DNA of 15,150 nucleotides from CAYUUW01 sp964448005 (lineage in GTDB: Bacteria > Patescibacteriota > Gracilibacteria > UM-FILTER-43-11): positions 1 to 15,150 of the forward strand of contig CAYUUW010000034.1 in the NCBI GenBank assembly GCA_964448005.1, in the 5' to 3' direction. Below, one piece after another: positions 1 through 7,015 of this stretch. Position numbers and translations under genes: made by a program. The notes beneath the pieces were generated by a model. That model worked only from the letters and a program-made list of their open reading frames with translations, made no database searches and was not told where the DNA came from. Each line of letters starts with the position of its first letter. The stretch's first letter is position 1.

Positions 1-16
1 GGGGCAGCTCACGATC

Positions 17-53
17 TTTTCCAGACGGCAGCTGGAAAAACTGGTGCCTTTTT
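17..53 (+). terminator. Hairpin followed by a T-run at the window start, possible terminator of an upstream gene
   Basis: TTTTCCAG at 17-24 is the exact reverse complement of CTGGAAAA at 32-39, giving an 8-bp stem with a 7-base loop. An overlapping weaker pairing (GGCA at 27-30 with TGCC at 45-48) leads directly into TTTTT at 49-53, which is the usual terminator layout. The two structures exclude each other. Any gene this would terminate lies outside the window: all three plus frames close between 53 and 75, so I cannot assign an upstream C-terminus. Weak call. Confidence 0.3.
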
Positions 54-65
54 AGGGGTAAACGA

Positions 66-94
66 TTGACATTATAATAAATTAATGTTATTTT
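66..94 (+). promoter_or_regulatory. Distal promoter candidate for the sortase gene
   Basis: A perfect -35 box TTGACA (66-71) is followed after exactly 17 bases by TATTTT (89-94), in a strongly AT-rich stretch. It lies about 70 bases before the sortase start. It would give a leader that runs through the second promoter candidate at 110-138. Confidence 0.45.
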
Positions 95-109
95 GATTTT
101 GTATCAGCA

Positions 110-138
110 TTGATTTAGTGGCCGGTATCTGCTATAAT
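110..138 (+). promoter_or_regulatory. Proximal promoter candidate for the sortase gene
   Basis: TTGATT (110-115) and a perfect TATAAT (133-138) are separated by exactly 17 bases. Transcription would start near 145, leaving a leader of about 20 bases before the ATG at 164. That leader has no Shine-Dalgarno motif. The same TTGATT-17-TANAAT layout is seen before the DsbA-like gene at 9286-9314, which supports both calls. Confidence 0.6.
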
Positions 139-163
139 AAGCAGCTAGACAAGCGAAAAAACT

Positions 164-928
164 ATGCACATTCCGTACGAAGAGCCACAGGCCTGGGAAG
201 CGCCGGCGCCCTCCCGCAGCGAAGGAGTATGGCGGTTCATCCGCTTTTCCGTGGTGACCGGCATTATCTTCGCCGTGTCTTTTTTGACCATCAATTTCGG
301 CGCCTACAGCCAAATCGCTTCCAACATCCTCCATCCGGAAACCCGCGCCGAAGCCGAAAGGGTCTTGACCAGGGCAGGGAAGAGCCAGATCGACCCCCAA
401 AAGCTGCTCCCTGTGATGGCCGAAAAGCCCGAAAGCCGCAAGGAATTCGACTGGCTGGATCTGCCTGTTTTGCCTTCGGACGACCGCATCGTGATTCCGG
501 CCATCGGCAAGAGTGTGCCGCTGGTGGAAATGGGCACCCAGAGCATTGAAGGAGGGGATTGGGACGAGCTGGAGAAAAGCATTCAGGAGGGGCTCAAGGG
601 CGGAGTGGTCATTTATCCCGGAACCGCCAAGCCGGGAGAAAAAGGAAATTCCTTCCTGACCGGCCACAGCTCCAACTACCCTTGGGTGCGCAGCGAATTC
701 AACGACACCTTTGCCCTATTGGGCCAGCTGAACAAGGGGGACGAGTTCACGGTCTACTACCAGGGCCGGGCTTTCGATTACCGAATCTACGACAAGTTCG
801 AAGTCAACCCGGACAACGTGAGCGTGCTGCAGCAGAACACCGATGGACGCCAAGTGATGACGCTCATGACCTGCTGGCCGGTGGGCACAGCCCTGAAAAG
901 GCTGATCGTGAAAGCCGAATTGGCATGA
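164..928 (+). CDS. Membrane-anchored sortase family transpeptidase
   Basis: A 254-residue protein with a short cytoplasmic N-terminus, one membrane segment at about residues 26-46, an extracytoplasmic linker, and a C-terminal sortase domain from about residue 105. The catalytic triad can be placed: His168 in TGHSS, Cys237 in TLMTCWP and Arg246 in LKRLIV. Sortases cleave a sorting signal on secreted proteins and join them to the cell envelope or to each other as pilin subunits. No substrate with an LPXTG-like tail is encoded in this window, so the target is unknown. The first ATG after a good promoter was taken as the start. It stands alone on the plus strand and converges on the gene ending at 1042. 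The class is uncertain; the motifs resemble class D/E/F more than housekeeping class A. Confidence 0.9.
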   Translation: MHIPYEEPQAWEAPAPSRSEGVWRFIRFSVVTGIIFAVSFLTINFGAYSQIASNILHPETRAEAERVLTRAGKSQIDPQKLLPVMAEKPESRKEFDWLDLPVLPSDDRIVIPAIGKSVPLVEMGTQSIEGGDWDELEKSIQEGLKGGVVIYPGTAKPGEKGNSFLTGHSSNYPWVRSEFNDTFALLGQLNKGDEFTVYYQGRAFDYRIYDKFEVNPDNVSVLQQNTDGRQVMTLMTCWPVGTALKRLIVKAELA

Positions 929-936
929 GTGAATTG

Positions 937-986
937 AAAAGGGGTTCCATTAATACCATGGACAGCGGCCATTGCCCTCTTTTTTT
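937..986 (+). terminator. Terminator-like structure after the sortase gene
   Basis: AAAAGGGG (937-944) can pair with CCTCTTTT (976-983), with one G-T pair, and runs into a stretch of seven T at 980-986. A smaller ATGG (958-961) / CCAT (969-972) stem lies inside. A second hairpin, GCACAA (990-995) / TTGTGC (1002-1007), follows and leads into a T-rich stretch. The site is in the 113-base gap between two convergent genes, where termination is expected. No clear terminator for the opposite strand was found. Confidence 0.4.
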
Positions 987-1041
987 ATTGCACAAGATAC
1001 ATTGTGCGGGATTTAATTTTTCCTTTTCAAGTCCAGAAGCC

Positions 1042-1536
1042 TTACTCCACTCCATGGCTCTGAAGTATTCTTTTCACTTCGTCGTGCCCAAGGACAGCCA
1101 GAGCCTGAATAAGCGCGCCTTTCCATCTTTCTCTTGCACCATCTTCCCTTTCCGCCTTTCTTGCCTCCATTTTTCTATTTTCTTCCTGTCTCCGCTCCTC
1201 AGCTGATGGAGGTTGAATTCCAAACCTTCCTTCCAATATCAGCACTGCGGATTTGCTCGCACTCAACCTTAGCGCAGCTTCCTCCTGCGGGTTCAACAAG
1301 AAGGAGGTGACATGGAGGCTTCCTGGCTGGTTTTTTACGCCAAAGAATAGCCATTTATGCCCTTGAGCGGATAAAACGCCATGAACCCCTCTGTTTTTGC
1401 TTGAGACTATGACCCATTCGCCATCCAAGCTCTCTTTTCCATCATTCTTGGCCAGCAAAGCAAAAAGCTCATGATGGTCGAGCGGCTGCTCCGCATTTTC
1501 CGGCGCTGCGTCAAAGCGATCAGAGGCTTCTCTCAT
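1042..1536 (-). CDS. Hypothetical protein, 164 residues, charged C-terminal helix
   Basis: I do not recognise this protein. It has no signal peptide or membrane segment and is probably cytoplasmic. Residues from about 20 to 110 look like a compact alpha/beta fold with alternating hydrophobic strands (for example EWVIVSS, KWLFFGV, SAVLILEG). About residues 112-145 are very rich in Glu, Arg and Lys and should form a charged, possibly coiled-coil helix, followed by a short hydrophobic helix at the end. It starts 18 bases after the PilM/FtsA-like gene on the same strand, so it is probably cotranscribed and could be a partner of that ATPase. This link is by position only. Composition matches its neighbours and argues for a real gene. 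There is no visible Shine-Dalgarno motif. Confidence 0.65.
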   Translation of the reverse strand: MREASDRFDAAPENAEQPLDHHELFALLAKNDGKESLDGEWVIVSSKNRGVHGVLSAQGHKWLFFGVKNQPGSLHVTSFLLNPQEEAALRLSASKSAVLILEGRFGIQPPSAEERRQEENRKMEARKAEREDGARERWKGALIQALAVLGHDEVKRILQSHGVE

Positions 1537-1554
1537 AGATTGTTAGGGCAAAAA

Positions 1555-2826
1555 TTACACCTTCATGATCCCAATGACCTTCTTCAGGGTCTTTTCAGCG
1601 ATGCTCTCCTTCTCCTCCAGCTCCATGGCGACCTTTACAAGGGCCAGCAAAGTGGCATTCCTTTGATCCTGGAAAAGCTTCTTTTCGTCAGCGAAGTAAT
1701 GGAGGGCTTGAGGCCTAAAGAGATGGATCTGAGGCGAATCCGCAAAGGGAAGCTGCTTGTGCCATTTGCGCTGGCTCAAGACTTCCTGGATTTCCGGAAG
1801 GAAGGATCCTCCACCCGAAAGGCAAACAGAGGAAGGCAACGGATTGACTTTCTTGTTGCGGGAAAGGGAAAGAAGGACTCCTTCCAGCCAAAGCTCCGCA
1901 TCCGCCCGCAGCACATCCGAAAGGATCTGCTTCGATCGCTGCTCCAGGCGATCTTCGGAGTAGGCCTTTTTCAGCTCCTCCGCTTCCTTCAGGCTGATGT
2001 TCAGCTCCATGGCTATCCGTTTGGTGAAGGCGTTTCCGCCTAGGGCGAAGGTTCCCATTTCCATCAAAGCCCCGTTCTGGCTGATGCCGATCTGGGTGCT
2101 CGAGCCTCCTATGTCGATGAAAATGCTGGAAAGAGACTGCTTCTCTTCCTTGCCCATTTGGGAAAGGGCGTAAGGCACGCAGATCATCCCCATCAGTTCA
2201 GCGTCGAATTCCGAGGCGATCTTCTCCAGGGCGCTGTGATGGCCCAAGGGGACGAAGGCATTGAAAAGCGAAAGCTTGACCTTCTTGCCTTGGAATCCAA
2301 GCGGATTCCTGGCCTTGTATCCGTCGATGGAAATTTCAATGACAGAGGCATGGACCAGCTTTAGGTCGATTTCCGCATAGCCGCTCTCCTGGCTGACTTT
2401 CCGCCTTGTTTCGTCGAAAGCGGCCCATTCCAGCTTGTGGATGATGTTCCTGAGCTCCGAAAGATTGATCTTGGAGTCCGGGTCCTCCCTGTCGAATTCC
2501 AGCACGCAGGTCGATCCGCTCACATGCTCCCCCCCTATTCCAAGAATGATTTGGCTAGGAAGGAAGCCTGCCTTTTTGGAGGCGATGGCCAAGGCTTCCT
2601 TGCTTTTGCGGATGACTTGGGCGAGGTGGTTGGCCAGAAGGCTCTCTCCGGAAGAAGGAAGAGGCGCCTCTCCGACAGAGGCAATCATGGCGCGCTGCCC
2701 TAGGCTTTCCCCCCGCTGGTTCAGCTTCTGCTCGATCCTGAAAAGGCCTGCCTTCACCGATTCCGAACCCAAATCCAGGGCAAGGACCCCCTCTTTTTTT
2801 GATGCGGCTCTGAAAAATCCCAGCAT
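1555..2826 (-). CDS. PilM/FtsA-like actin-fold ATPase
   Basis: A 423-residue protein of the FtsA/PilM branch of the actin/Hsp70 superfamily. The first phosphate-binding loop is seen at residues 15-29 (ALDLGSESVKAGLF). The second is at about 235-248 (IFIDIGGSSTQIGI), and the adenosine motif is at about 334-343 (VCLSGGGSF). Residues 165-190 resemble the extra subdomain that replaces actin subdomain 1B in FtsA and PilM. Known relatives either tether FtsZ to the membrane or form the cytoplasmic ring of the type IV pilus assembly machine. No pilN, pilO, pilQ or ftsZ gene lies beside it here, so the choice between these is open. The ATG at 2826 is fixed by an in-frame TAA four codons upstream. A GAAGGAG motif exists but is about 22 bases from the ATG, too far to be a normal ribosome site. 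It lies downstream of maf and upstream of the 164-residue gene, all on one strand. Confidence 0.8.
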   Translation of the reverse strand: MLGFFRAASKKEGVLALDLGSESVKAGLFRIEQKLNQRGESLGQRAMIASVGEAPLPSSGESLLANHLAQVIRKSKEALAIASKKAGFLPSQIILGIGGEHVSGSTCVLEFDREDPDSKINLSELRNIIHKLEWAAFDETRRKVSQESGYAEIDLKLVHASVIEISIDGYKARNPLGFQGKKVKLSLFNAFVPLGHHSALEKIASEFDAELMGMICVPYALSQMGKEEKQSLSSIFIDIGGSSTQIGISQNGALMEMGTFALGGNAFTKRIAMELNISLKEAEELKKAYSEDRLEQRSKQILSDVLRADAELWLEGVLLSLSRNKKVNPLPSSVCLSGGGSFLPEIQEVLSQRKWHKQLPFADSPQIHLFRPQALHYFADEKKLFQDQRNATLLALVKVAMELEEKESIAEKTLKKVIGIMKV

Positions 2827-2845
2827 GGCGCAGTGTTAAGTTTTG

Positions 2846-2872
2846 GCGCTCCTTCAGAAAAGCGAGGAGCGC
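2846..2872. repeat. GC-rich inverted repeat between maf and the PilM/FtsA-like gene
   Basis: GCGCTCC at 2846-2852 is the exact reverse complement of GGAGCGC at 2866-2872, with a 13-base loop. It lies in the 89-base gap between the maf stop and the ATPase start. On the transcribed strand no T-run follows the stem, so it does not look like an intrinsic terminator. An mRNA processing or attenuating hairpin that lowers or separates expression of the next gene is possible. Confidence 0.45.
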
Positions 2873-2915
2873 TTCTTTTGATGGAAGGGTAGCAAACTTG
2901 AGCGAAGCGAACAAC

Positions 2916-3512
2916 TTAAAACCCTTTGGGCCGAATGCCAGAAGGGTTCCATGGGCCGGACATGAGGACTTGCCGTAGCAAGGCAACAGGGAGTCCGACC
3001 ACGTTCCAGTGCTCCCCTTCTTGTCGGCGGATCCATCTTCCGCAGTCCTCGATCGTCATGGCGCCGCTCTTGCCCTGCCACGCCCCGGAATCCAGGTAAC
3101 GCGCCAGTTCGCTTTGCGGAAACTCATGGAAGACCAGGGTGGTCTTCTGGAATCCGGCCTGGCGGAAGCTTCGGGAAAGGTTCACCAGAGCCAGTCCCGA
3201 GTAAATGCGGACGCTGCTGCCTCGGCAAAGCCGAAGCATCCTGTCGGCATCCTTTCGGTCCTTCGGCTTTTCGAGGATTTGGCCTTGGCAGGCCACCAGC
3301 GTGTCTGAGCCGATCACCCAATCCTCCGGAAAACTTTTGGCCACAGCCAGCGCCTTTTCCAGCGCCAGTCGGCGCACCAAGGCAAAAGGACGCTGGTAGC
3401 CCTCGGCAAAGCTCTGCTCGTCCAGCTCTGCCGGAACCGCCCGGAAATCCAGGCCGAGCCTTTTGAGTATTTCCCTGCGCTGAGGACTGGCGGAAGCGAG
3501 GATGAGCATCAT
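2916..3512 (-). CDS. maf: Maf family nucleoside triphosphate pyrophosphatase
   Basis: A 198-residue cytoplasmic protein of normal length for the family. Maf proteins hydrolyse canonical or modified dTTP, UTP and similar nucleotides to the monophosphate, cleaning the nucleotide pool, and some affect septum formation. Family motifs are clear: ASASPQRREIL at residues 6-16, ELDE at 29-32, GSDTLV with the catalytic Asp70, EKPKD at 81-85, and SGAWQGKSGA with the ED that follows. The start overlaps the stop of the S41 protease as ATGA (3509-3512), so translation is probably coupled. A second ATG follows immediately and could be the real start, which would remove one Met. Substrate preference (dTTP/UTP or m7GTP type) cannot be decided by eye. 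Confidence 0.92.
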   Translation of the reverse strand: MMLILASASPQRREILKRLGLDFRAVPAELDEQSFAEGYQRPFALVRRLALEKALAVAKSFPEDWVIGSDTLVACQGQILEKPKDRKDADRMLRLCRGSSVRIYSGLALVNLSRSFRQAGFQKTTLVFHEFPQSELARYLDSGAWQGKSGAMTIEDCGRWIRRQEGEHWNVVGLPVALLRQVLMSGPWNPSGIRPKGF

Positions 3513-5191
3513 TTGGCGAGGAGGAGTTGGATCGCCCGGTCCATTTGGGCGTCTGATCCGGCAGGCCCCTGCTCCATTTCTATGTCCGGCAGCACTCCTG
3601 TTCCTCCGATGCTGTGGCCCGAGGGGGTCAGCCAGCGGGCAATGGTGAGCTTCAGGCTGGATTCGTCTTCGAAATAGCGAACCTCTTGAACCGTCCCCTT
3701 TCCGAAAGTGGTTTTTCCCACCACTGTGGCCAATTCCAAATCCTTCAGGGCTCCGGCCAGGATCTCCGAAGCCGAAGCGCTGTTTTCATTGACGAGCACG
3801 ACCATGGGATAGTCCGCCAATTCCCCCCTGCCCTGGCTATACTCCGTGTAGCCGAAATCCGCATACTTCACCTCCAGAATCGGGCTTTGGGGGGGCGTCA
3901 GATAGCCCAGGATCTCTTCCGTGGGGCCCAAAAGGCCCCCTGGATTGTCCCTCACATCCAGCACGATCCCTTGAATGGAAGCCTTGGCCTGAATCAGCTC
4001 CGCCACCTGGGCGAACTGTTCGGCTGTGTTTCGGCTGAATTGGCGAATGCGAATCGCCATGATCTTTCCGTCGGCCTTCATTTCGTACTCCATGGAAGGA
4101 ACCTGCACCACCTGCCGAACGACTTTGAGGCTGAGGGCCTGCCCGCCCCTCAGGATTCCCAGGAGCACTTCGCTTCCTTTGGGGCCTTTGATGAGGCTGA
4201 CGATTTCCTCCAAGGCCATTCCTTCCGCGCTCTTTCCGTCAACGCTCGTCAGAAGGTCTCCCGGCTGAAGTCCTGCGGCTTCCGCAGGGCCGCCTTTGAT
4301 GGGGGAAACGATCACCACCTGGCCTGCGTCATTCTGGTTGATGAAGGCTCCGATCCCCTCCACTTCTCCGTCCAGGCTGCCCATCAGGCTTTTGTTTTCC
4401 TGCGAATTGAAGTACTCCGAATAGGGGTCGCCCAAGGCATTCACCATGCTTTCGATGGCCGCCTCGGAAAGCTTCTCCTGATCCCTCTCCCCCGCATCAA
4501 TGTAGTCTTCTCCGATCAGGTTCCAGACCGACACAATTTTCTGAAGAGGCTCCTCCAGATCGTAGACGCTGCTGCCTGCCTCCGGGGAAAGATGGGAGAA
4601 ATTGACCGAATCCATCTTGTAGATCATTTGGGCCGCCTTCTCTCTCGTCACTTGGCGGTAGATTCCTGCATAGTCGTCCTTTTCCGGCTGGATCAGGCCT
4701 AAAGCCAAAGCCCGCATCACCAATGGGGCAGCGGCCTTGTTCAGGGCAGCATCGGTATAGGGCACCGGGCCGACCATCCTTTTTGGAATGGGAATGCTCT
4801 GGGAATGGAAAAGCAGCGTCAGGGCATCCAAAGTGTTGAGCTTCTTGTCCGGCTGAGCCAAGGCTTCCCGATCGGAAAGGATTCCCATTCTGATGGCCTG
4901 GCTGAAATAAGGGGCGTACCAGGCGTTGTCCTGGGTGTCGGAGAAGGGCAGTTTCACCTGGCTTCGGGCGGGAAGGCCTGTGCCATTGAGAAGCACCAGG
5001 TATTTGACGAATTCGGCCCGGGTGATTTTGGCCTGAGGCCAGAAGAGCTTCGTCTCCTTGAAGACCCCATTCCTCCTCAAGTAGTCTATTCCATTGAAGT
5101 AGGGAGAATCGGAAGGAACGTCCTCGTAGGCCTGCGCCATGGAGGGCAAGAAGAGCGCAAGAGCCAGCAAAGAGAGAATGAGACGTTTCAT
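3509..5191 (-). CDS. SLH-domain C-terminal processing peptidase (S41 family, PDZ)
   Basis: A 560-residue exported serine protease. A signal peptide covers residues 1-21 (cleavage after AQA). Three SLH-like modules follow at about 22-70, 80-132 and 140-195, with typical openings such as YEDVPSDSPYFNGI and LPFSDTQDNAWYAPYF. After a helical linker there is a PDZ domain (about 278-350) and the S41 peptidase domain. The Ser/Lys/Gln catalytic set aligns with CtpB and Prc spacing: Ser473 in NENSASASE, Lys498 and Gln502 in FGKGTVQ. Such proteases trim or degrade envelope proteins from the C-terminus after the PDZ domain senses a substrate. The SLH modules suggest non-covalent attachment to the S-layer or cell wall. 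Fusing SLH to the N-terminus is less common than the plain CtpA layout. It is followed by maf with a 4-base overlap and preceded by glyA across a spacer with 12-bp repeats. Confidence 0.92.
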   Translation of the reverse strand: MKRLILSLLALALFLPSMAQAYEDVPSDSPYFNGIDYLRRNGVFKETKLFWPQAKITRAEFVKYLVLLNGTGLPARSQVKLPFSDTQDNAWYAPYFSQAIRMGILSDREALAQPDKKLNTLDALTLLFHSQSIPIPKRMVGPVPYTDAALNKAAAPLVMRALALGLIQPEKDDYAGIYRQVTREKAAQMIYKMDSVNFSHLSPEAGSSVYDLEEPLQKIVSVWNLIGEDYIDAGERDQEKLSEAAIESMVNALGDPYSEYFNSQENKSLMGSLDGEVEGIGAFINQNDAGQVVIVSPIKGGPAEAAGLQPGDLLTSVDGKSAEGMALEEIVSLIKGPKGSEVLLGILRGGQALSLKVVRQVVQVPSMEYEMKADGKIMAIRIRQFSRNTAEQFAQVAELIQAKASIQGIVLDVRDNPGGLLGPTEEILGYLTPPQSPILEVKYADFGYTEYSQGRGELADYPMVVLVNENSASASEILAGALKDLELATVVGKTTFGKGTVQEVRYFEDESSLKLTIARWLTPSGHSIGGTGVLPDIEMEQGPAGSDAQMDRAIQLLLAK

Positions 5192-5202
5192 TTTTTAAGG
5201 AT

Positions 5203-5230
5203 TAGATAAATTTTCCAGTCGTGATGCCAA
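5203..5230 (-). promoter_or_regulatory. Promoter candidate for the S41 protease gene
   Basis: On the minus strand TTGGCA (5230-5225) and TATCTA (5208-5203) are 16 bases apart. Transcription would start only a few bases before the ATG at 5191, giving a nearly leaderless message. The -35 box falls inside the 12-bp repeat array, so the array could affect this promoter. Modest match. Confidence 0.3.
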
Positions 5231-5292
5231 TCGTGATTCCGGTTGTGAATACAGCTCTCCACCATTGGCCTCACAATTGGGCCCACAATCGG
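5215..5292. repeat. Array A of 12-bp units: three forward, three inverted
   Basis: Three forward units are exactly in phase at 5215-5226, 5227-5238 and 5239-5250 (for example CCAATCGTGATT, CCGGTTGTGAAT). After a 6-base centre (5251-5256) three inverted units follow at 5257-5268, 5269-5280 and 5281-5292 (for example CCTCACAATTGG). The consensus is about CCRRTYGTGRNN. The halves can fold into one long imperfect hairpin; the middle pair matches at 9 of 12 positions. A further degenerate unit may continue to 5304, at the glyA stop. The same unit makes up array B at 9177-9271. Function is unknown; it sits between glyA and the S41 protease. Confidence 0.8.
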
Positions 5293-5303
5293 TCTCATTG
5301 ATT

Positions 5304-6551
5304 CTACAGCTTAATACCCGGAACAGGAAAGCGGAGGGAGAATTCAGTGACTTCTTTTTTTACAGCGGCAAGATTCGCCGGATTCTCCGGATCGGCCAGC
5401 ACCCGATCGATCCATTGGACGATTTGGCTCATTTCATTCTCCTTCATGCCGCGGGTGGTCACGGCTGGCGTTCCCAGGCGAATTCCCGAAGGGTCCATGG
5501 GGGAACGAGGGTCGTCGGGGATCATGTTCTTGTTGACGGTGATGCCGGCTTCATCCAGAGCGCATTCAGCCACTTGGCCGGTGATCCTCTTGTTGGCCAG
5601 ATCGATCAGCAGAAGATGGTTGTCCGTGGCGCCGAAGCACAGGGTGTAGCCTTTGGCGCGCAGCTCCGTTTCCAGGGCCTTGGCGTTGGCCATGATCTGC
5701 CTGGCGTATTCGGCGAAGGCGGGCTCCAGCGCTTCCTTAAAGGCTACCGCCTTGCCTGCGATCACATTTTCGTGCGGGCCGCCCTGCAGGCCCGGGAAAA
5801 CGGCCCGGTCGATCTTCTTGGCGTGCTCCTGCTTGCACAGGATCATGCCGCCGCGCGGGCCCCGCAGGGTTTTATGGGTGGTGGTCGAAACGACATCGAA
5901 CAAGGGCACCGGATTGTTCATCTGCTTCCCTGCGATCAGGCCTGCGATATGGGCCATGTCCGCCATGGTGAGGGCTCCCACCTCGTCGGCGATCCGCTTG
6001 ATGGAGGCGTAATCGATTTCGCGGGAATAGGCGGAGTAGCCCACCAGAATCATTTTCGGCTGGTGCTCCAGGGCCATGGCGCGCAAGTGGTCCAAATCGA
6101 TCTGGCCGGCGGCATTCGTTTTGTAGCGGACAAAATTGAAGATCTTGGCCATGTGGGTGACCGGATGGCCGTGGGTCAAGTGTCCCCCGTGGGAAAGATC
6201 CATGCCTAGGATCGTATCCCCCGGCTCCAGCAAGGCAAAGTAGACTGCCAGGTTCGCCGGCGCGCCCGAAAGCGGCTGAACGTTCACGTGTTCGGCCCCA
6301 AAGAGCACCCGCGCGCGGGCAATCGCGAGCCGCTCGACCTGATCGACGATCTGCTGGCCCTCGTAATAGCGGGCGCCAGCGTAGCCTTCGGAGTACTTGT
6401 TGGTGAGGATCGAGCCGCAGGCTTCCATCACCGCCGGGGAAGCGTAGTTCTCGGACGGAATCAGCTCCAGTCCTTCCGCTTGGCGACGGGCTTCGGCGAG
6501 GATGCTTTTGTGGAGATCGGGATCCTGATTTTGGAGGATGGGATAGATCAT
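5304..6551 (-). CDS. glyA: Serine hydroxymethyltransferase
   Basis: A full-length (415-residue) cytoplasmic PLP enzyme that converts serine and tetrahydrofolate to glycine and 5,10-methylenetetrahydrofolate, the main entry of one-carbon units for purine, thymidylate and methionine synthesis. Diagnostic motifs are present: IPSENYASPAV near residue 31, NKYSEGYAGARYYEG at 51-65, ADMAHIAG with Asp198 and His201, and the PLP lysine Lys227 in STTTHKTLRGPRGG. The start agrees with the usual family N-terminus. It starts 42 bases after the small membrane protein gene, with five 7-bp repeats in between and no Shine-Dalgarno motif. The folate enzyme 5-formyltetrahydrofolate cyclo-ligase is two genes upstream. 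That is a sensible functional pairing, since SHMT also makes 5-formyltetrahydrofolate as a by-product. Confidence 0.97.
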   Translation of the reverse strand: MIYPILQNQDPDLHKSILAEARRQAEGLELIPSENYASPAVMEACGSILTNKYSEGYAGARYYEGQQIVDQVERLAIARARVLFGAEHVNVQPLSGAPANLAVYFALLEPGDTILGMDLSHGGHLTHGHPVTHMAKIFNFVRYKTNAAGQIDLDHLRAMALEHQPKMILVGYSAYSREIDYASIKRIADEVGALTMADMAHIAGLIAGKQMNNPVPLFDVVSTTTHKTLRGPRGGMILCKQEHAKKIDRAVFPGLQGGPHENVIAGKAVAFKEALEPAFAEYARQIMANAKALETELRAKGYTLCFGATDNHLLLIDLANKRITGQVAECALDEAGITVNKNMIPDDPRSPMDPSGIRLGTPAVTTRGMKENEMSQIVQWIDRVLADPENPANLAAVKKEVTEFSLRFPVPGIKL

Positions 6552-6557
6552 CGACTG

Positions 6558-6592
6558 GGAATTGCGAGTTACGAATTACGAGTTGGGAGCTT
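6558..6592. repeat. Five in-phase 7-bp units before glyA
   Basis: Units GGAATTG, CGAGTTA, CGAATTA, CGAGTTG and GGAGCTT follow each other without gaps. They fill almost the whole gap between the stop of the small membrane protein gene (6593) and the glyA ATG (6551). On the glyA strand they read as repeated TAAYTCG-type heptamers. They resemble in form the short tandemly repeated heptamers known from cyanobacteria. A similar 35-bp set lies before dnaX at 9151-9185. Confidence 0.65.
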
Positions 6593-7015
6593 TCATTTTC
6601 TGACCCTTTTGAGCCAATACGCTGCCAAGCCAATAATGACCATCATCGCTAGCCCAACAGAGGCCGGGAGGATCCAGGCAGCCGAGGCCTGCGCCTCCAC
6701 CTGCTGAAAGCCTGTGCGCTGGTAGGAGACCATGTGGAAAGGCTTTTCCTGGGTCAGGCTGAGCTTCAGCATGGCCCCTGCCTCAAAGGGCGCTCCGCCC
6801 AGGTAGCTGTAGACGGCGTCAATCGTACAGGGCTCCCCGGTGGTGACGGTGTATCGGAAAGCCAGCCTTCCCTCGTCTGTGCTCAAATTGGATTGGTAGG
6901 AATGAAGGCATTCGCTTGAATCATCGACCAGTTTCGAGGAAGTCACCACTCCTTCCGCTTCGAACTGAGGCGTTTTGGCTCGCTCTTCGGCAATGGTGGC
7001 TGGATCAAGGGCCAT
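6593..7015 (-). CDS. Small protein with C-terminal membrane anchor, possibly DUF3592-like
   Basis: A 140-residue protein. A soluble, strand-rich region (about residues 15-105) contains FEAEGVVTSSKLV and GRLAFRYTV, reminiscent of DUF3592-type membrane proteins. A single membrane helix follows at about 112-134 (WILPASVGLAMMVIIGLAAY) with a basic end LKRVRK that should lie in the cytoplasm. Three Cys are absent from the helix but two occur in the soluble part (SSECLHS, GEPCTID) and could form a disulfide outside. The start is uncertain. The ATG at 7015 lies 73 bases inside the end of the cyclo-ligase gene, and the frame stays open further upstream without a clear start or signal peptide. The N-terminal membrane helix expected for DUF3592 is not visible, so a sequence error or frameshift near 6943-7080 should be considered. 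Family assignment is tentative. Confidence 0.6.
   Translation of the reverse strand: MALDPATIAEERAKTPQFEAEGVVTSSKLVDDSSECLHSYQSNLSTDEGRLAFRYTVTTGEPCTIDAVYSYLGGAPFEAGAMLKLSLTQEKPFHMVSYQRTGFQQVEAQASAAWILPASVGLAMMVIIGLAAYWLKRVRK

Noticed and set aside
3614..4702. Long plus-strand open frame of 362 codons opposite the S41 protease
   Set aside because: It is the antisense shadow of a clear protease gene; the product has no recognisable motif and an unnatural composition.
5215..5292. CRISPR array
   Set aside because: Units are 12 bp, directly adjacent, degenerate and inverted halfway; there are no spacers and no cas genes.
5265..6209. Plus-strand open frame of 314 codons opposite glyA
   Set aside because: Antisense of a fully conserved enzyme; it reads through repeat array A and has no family features.
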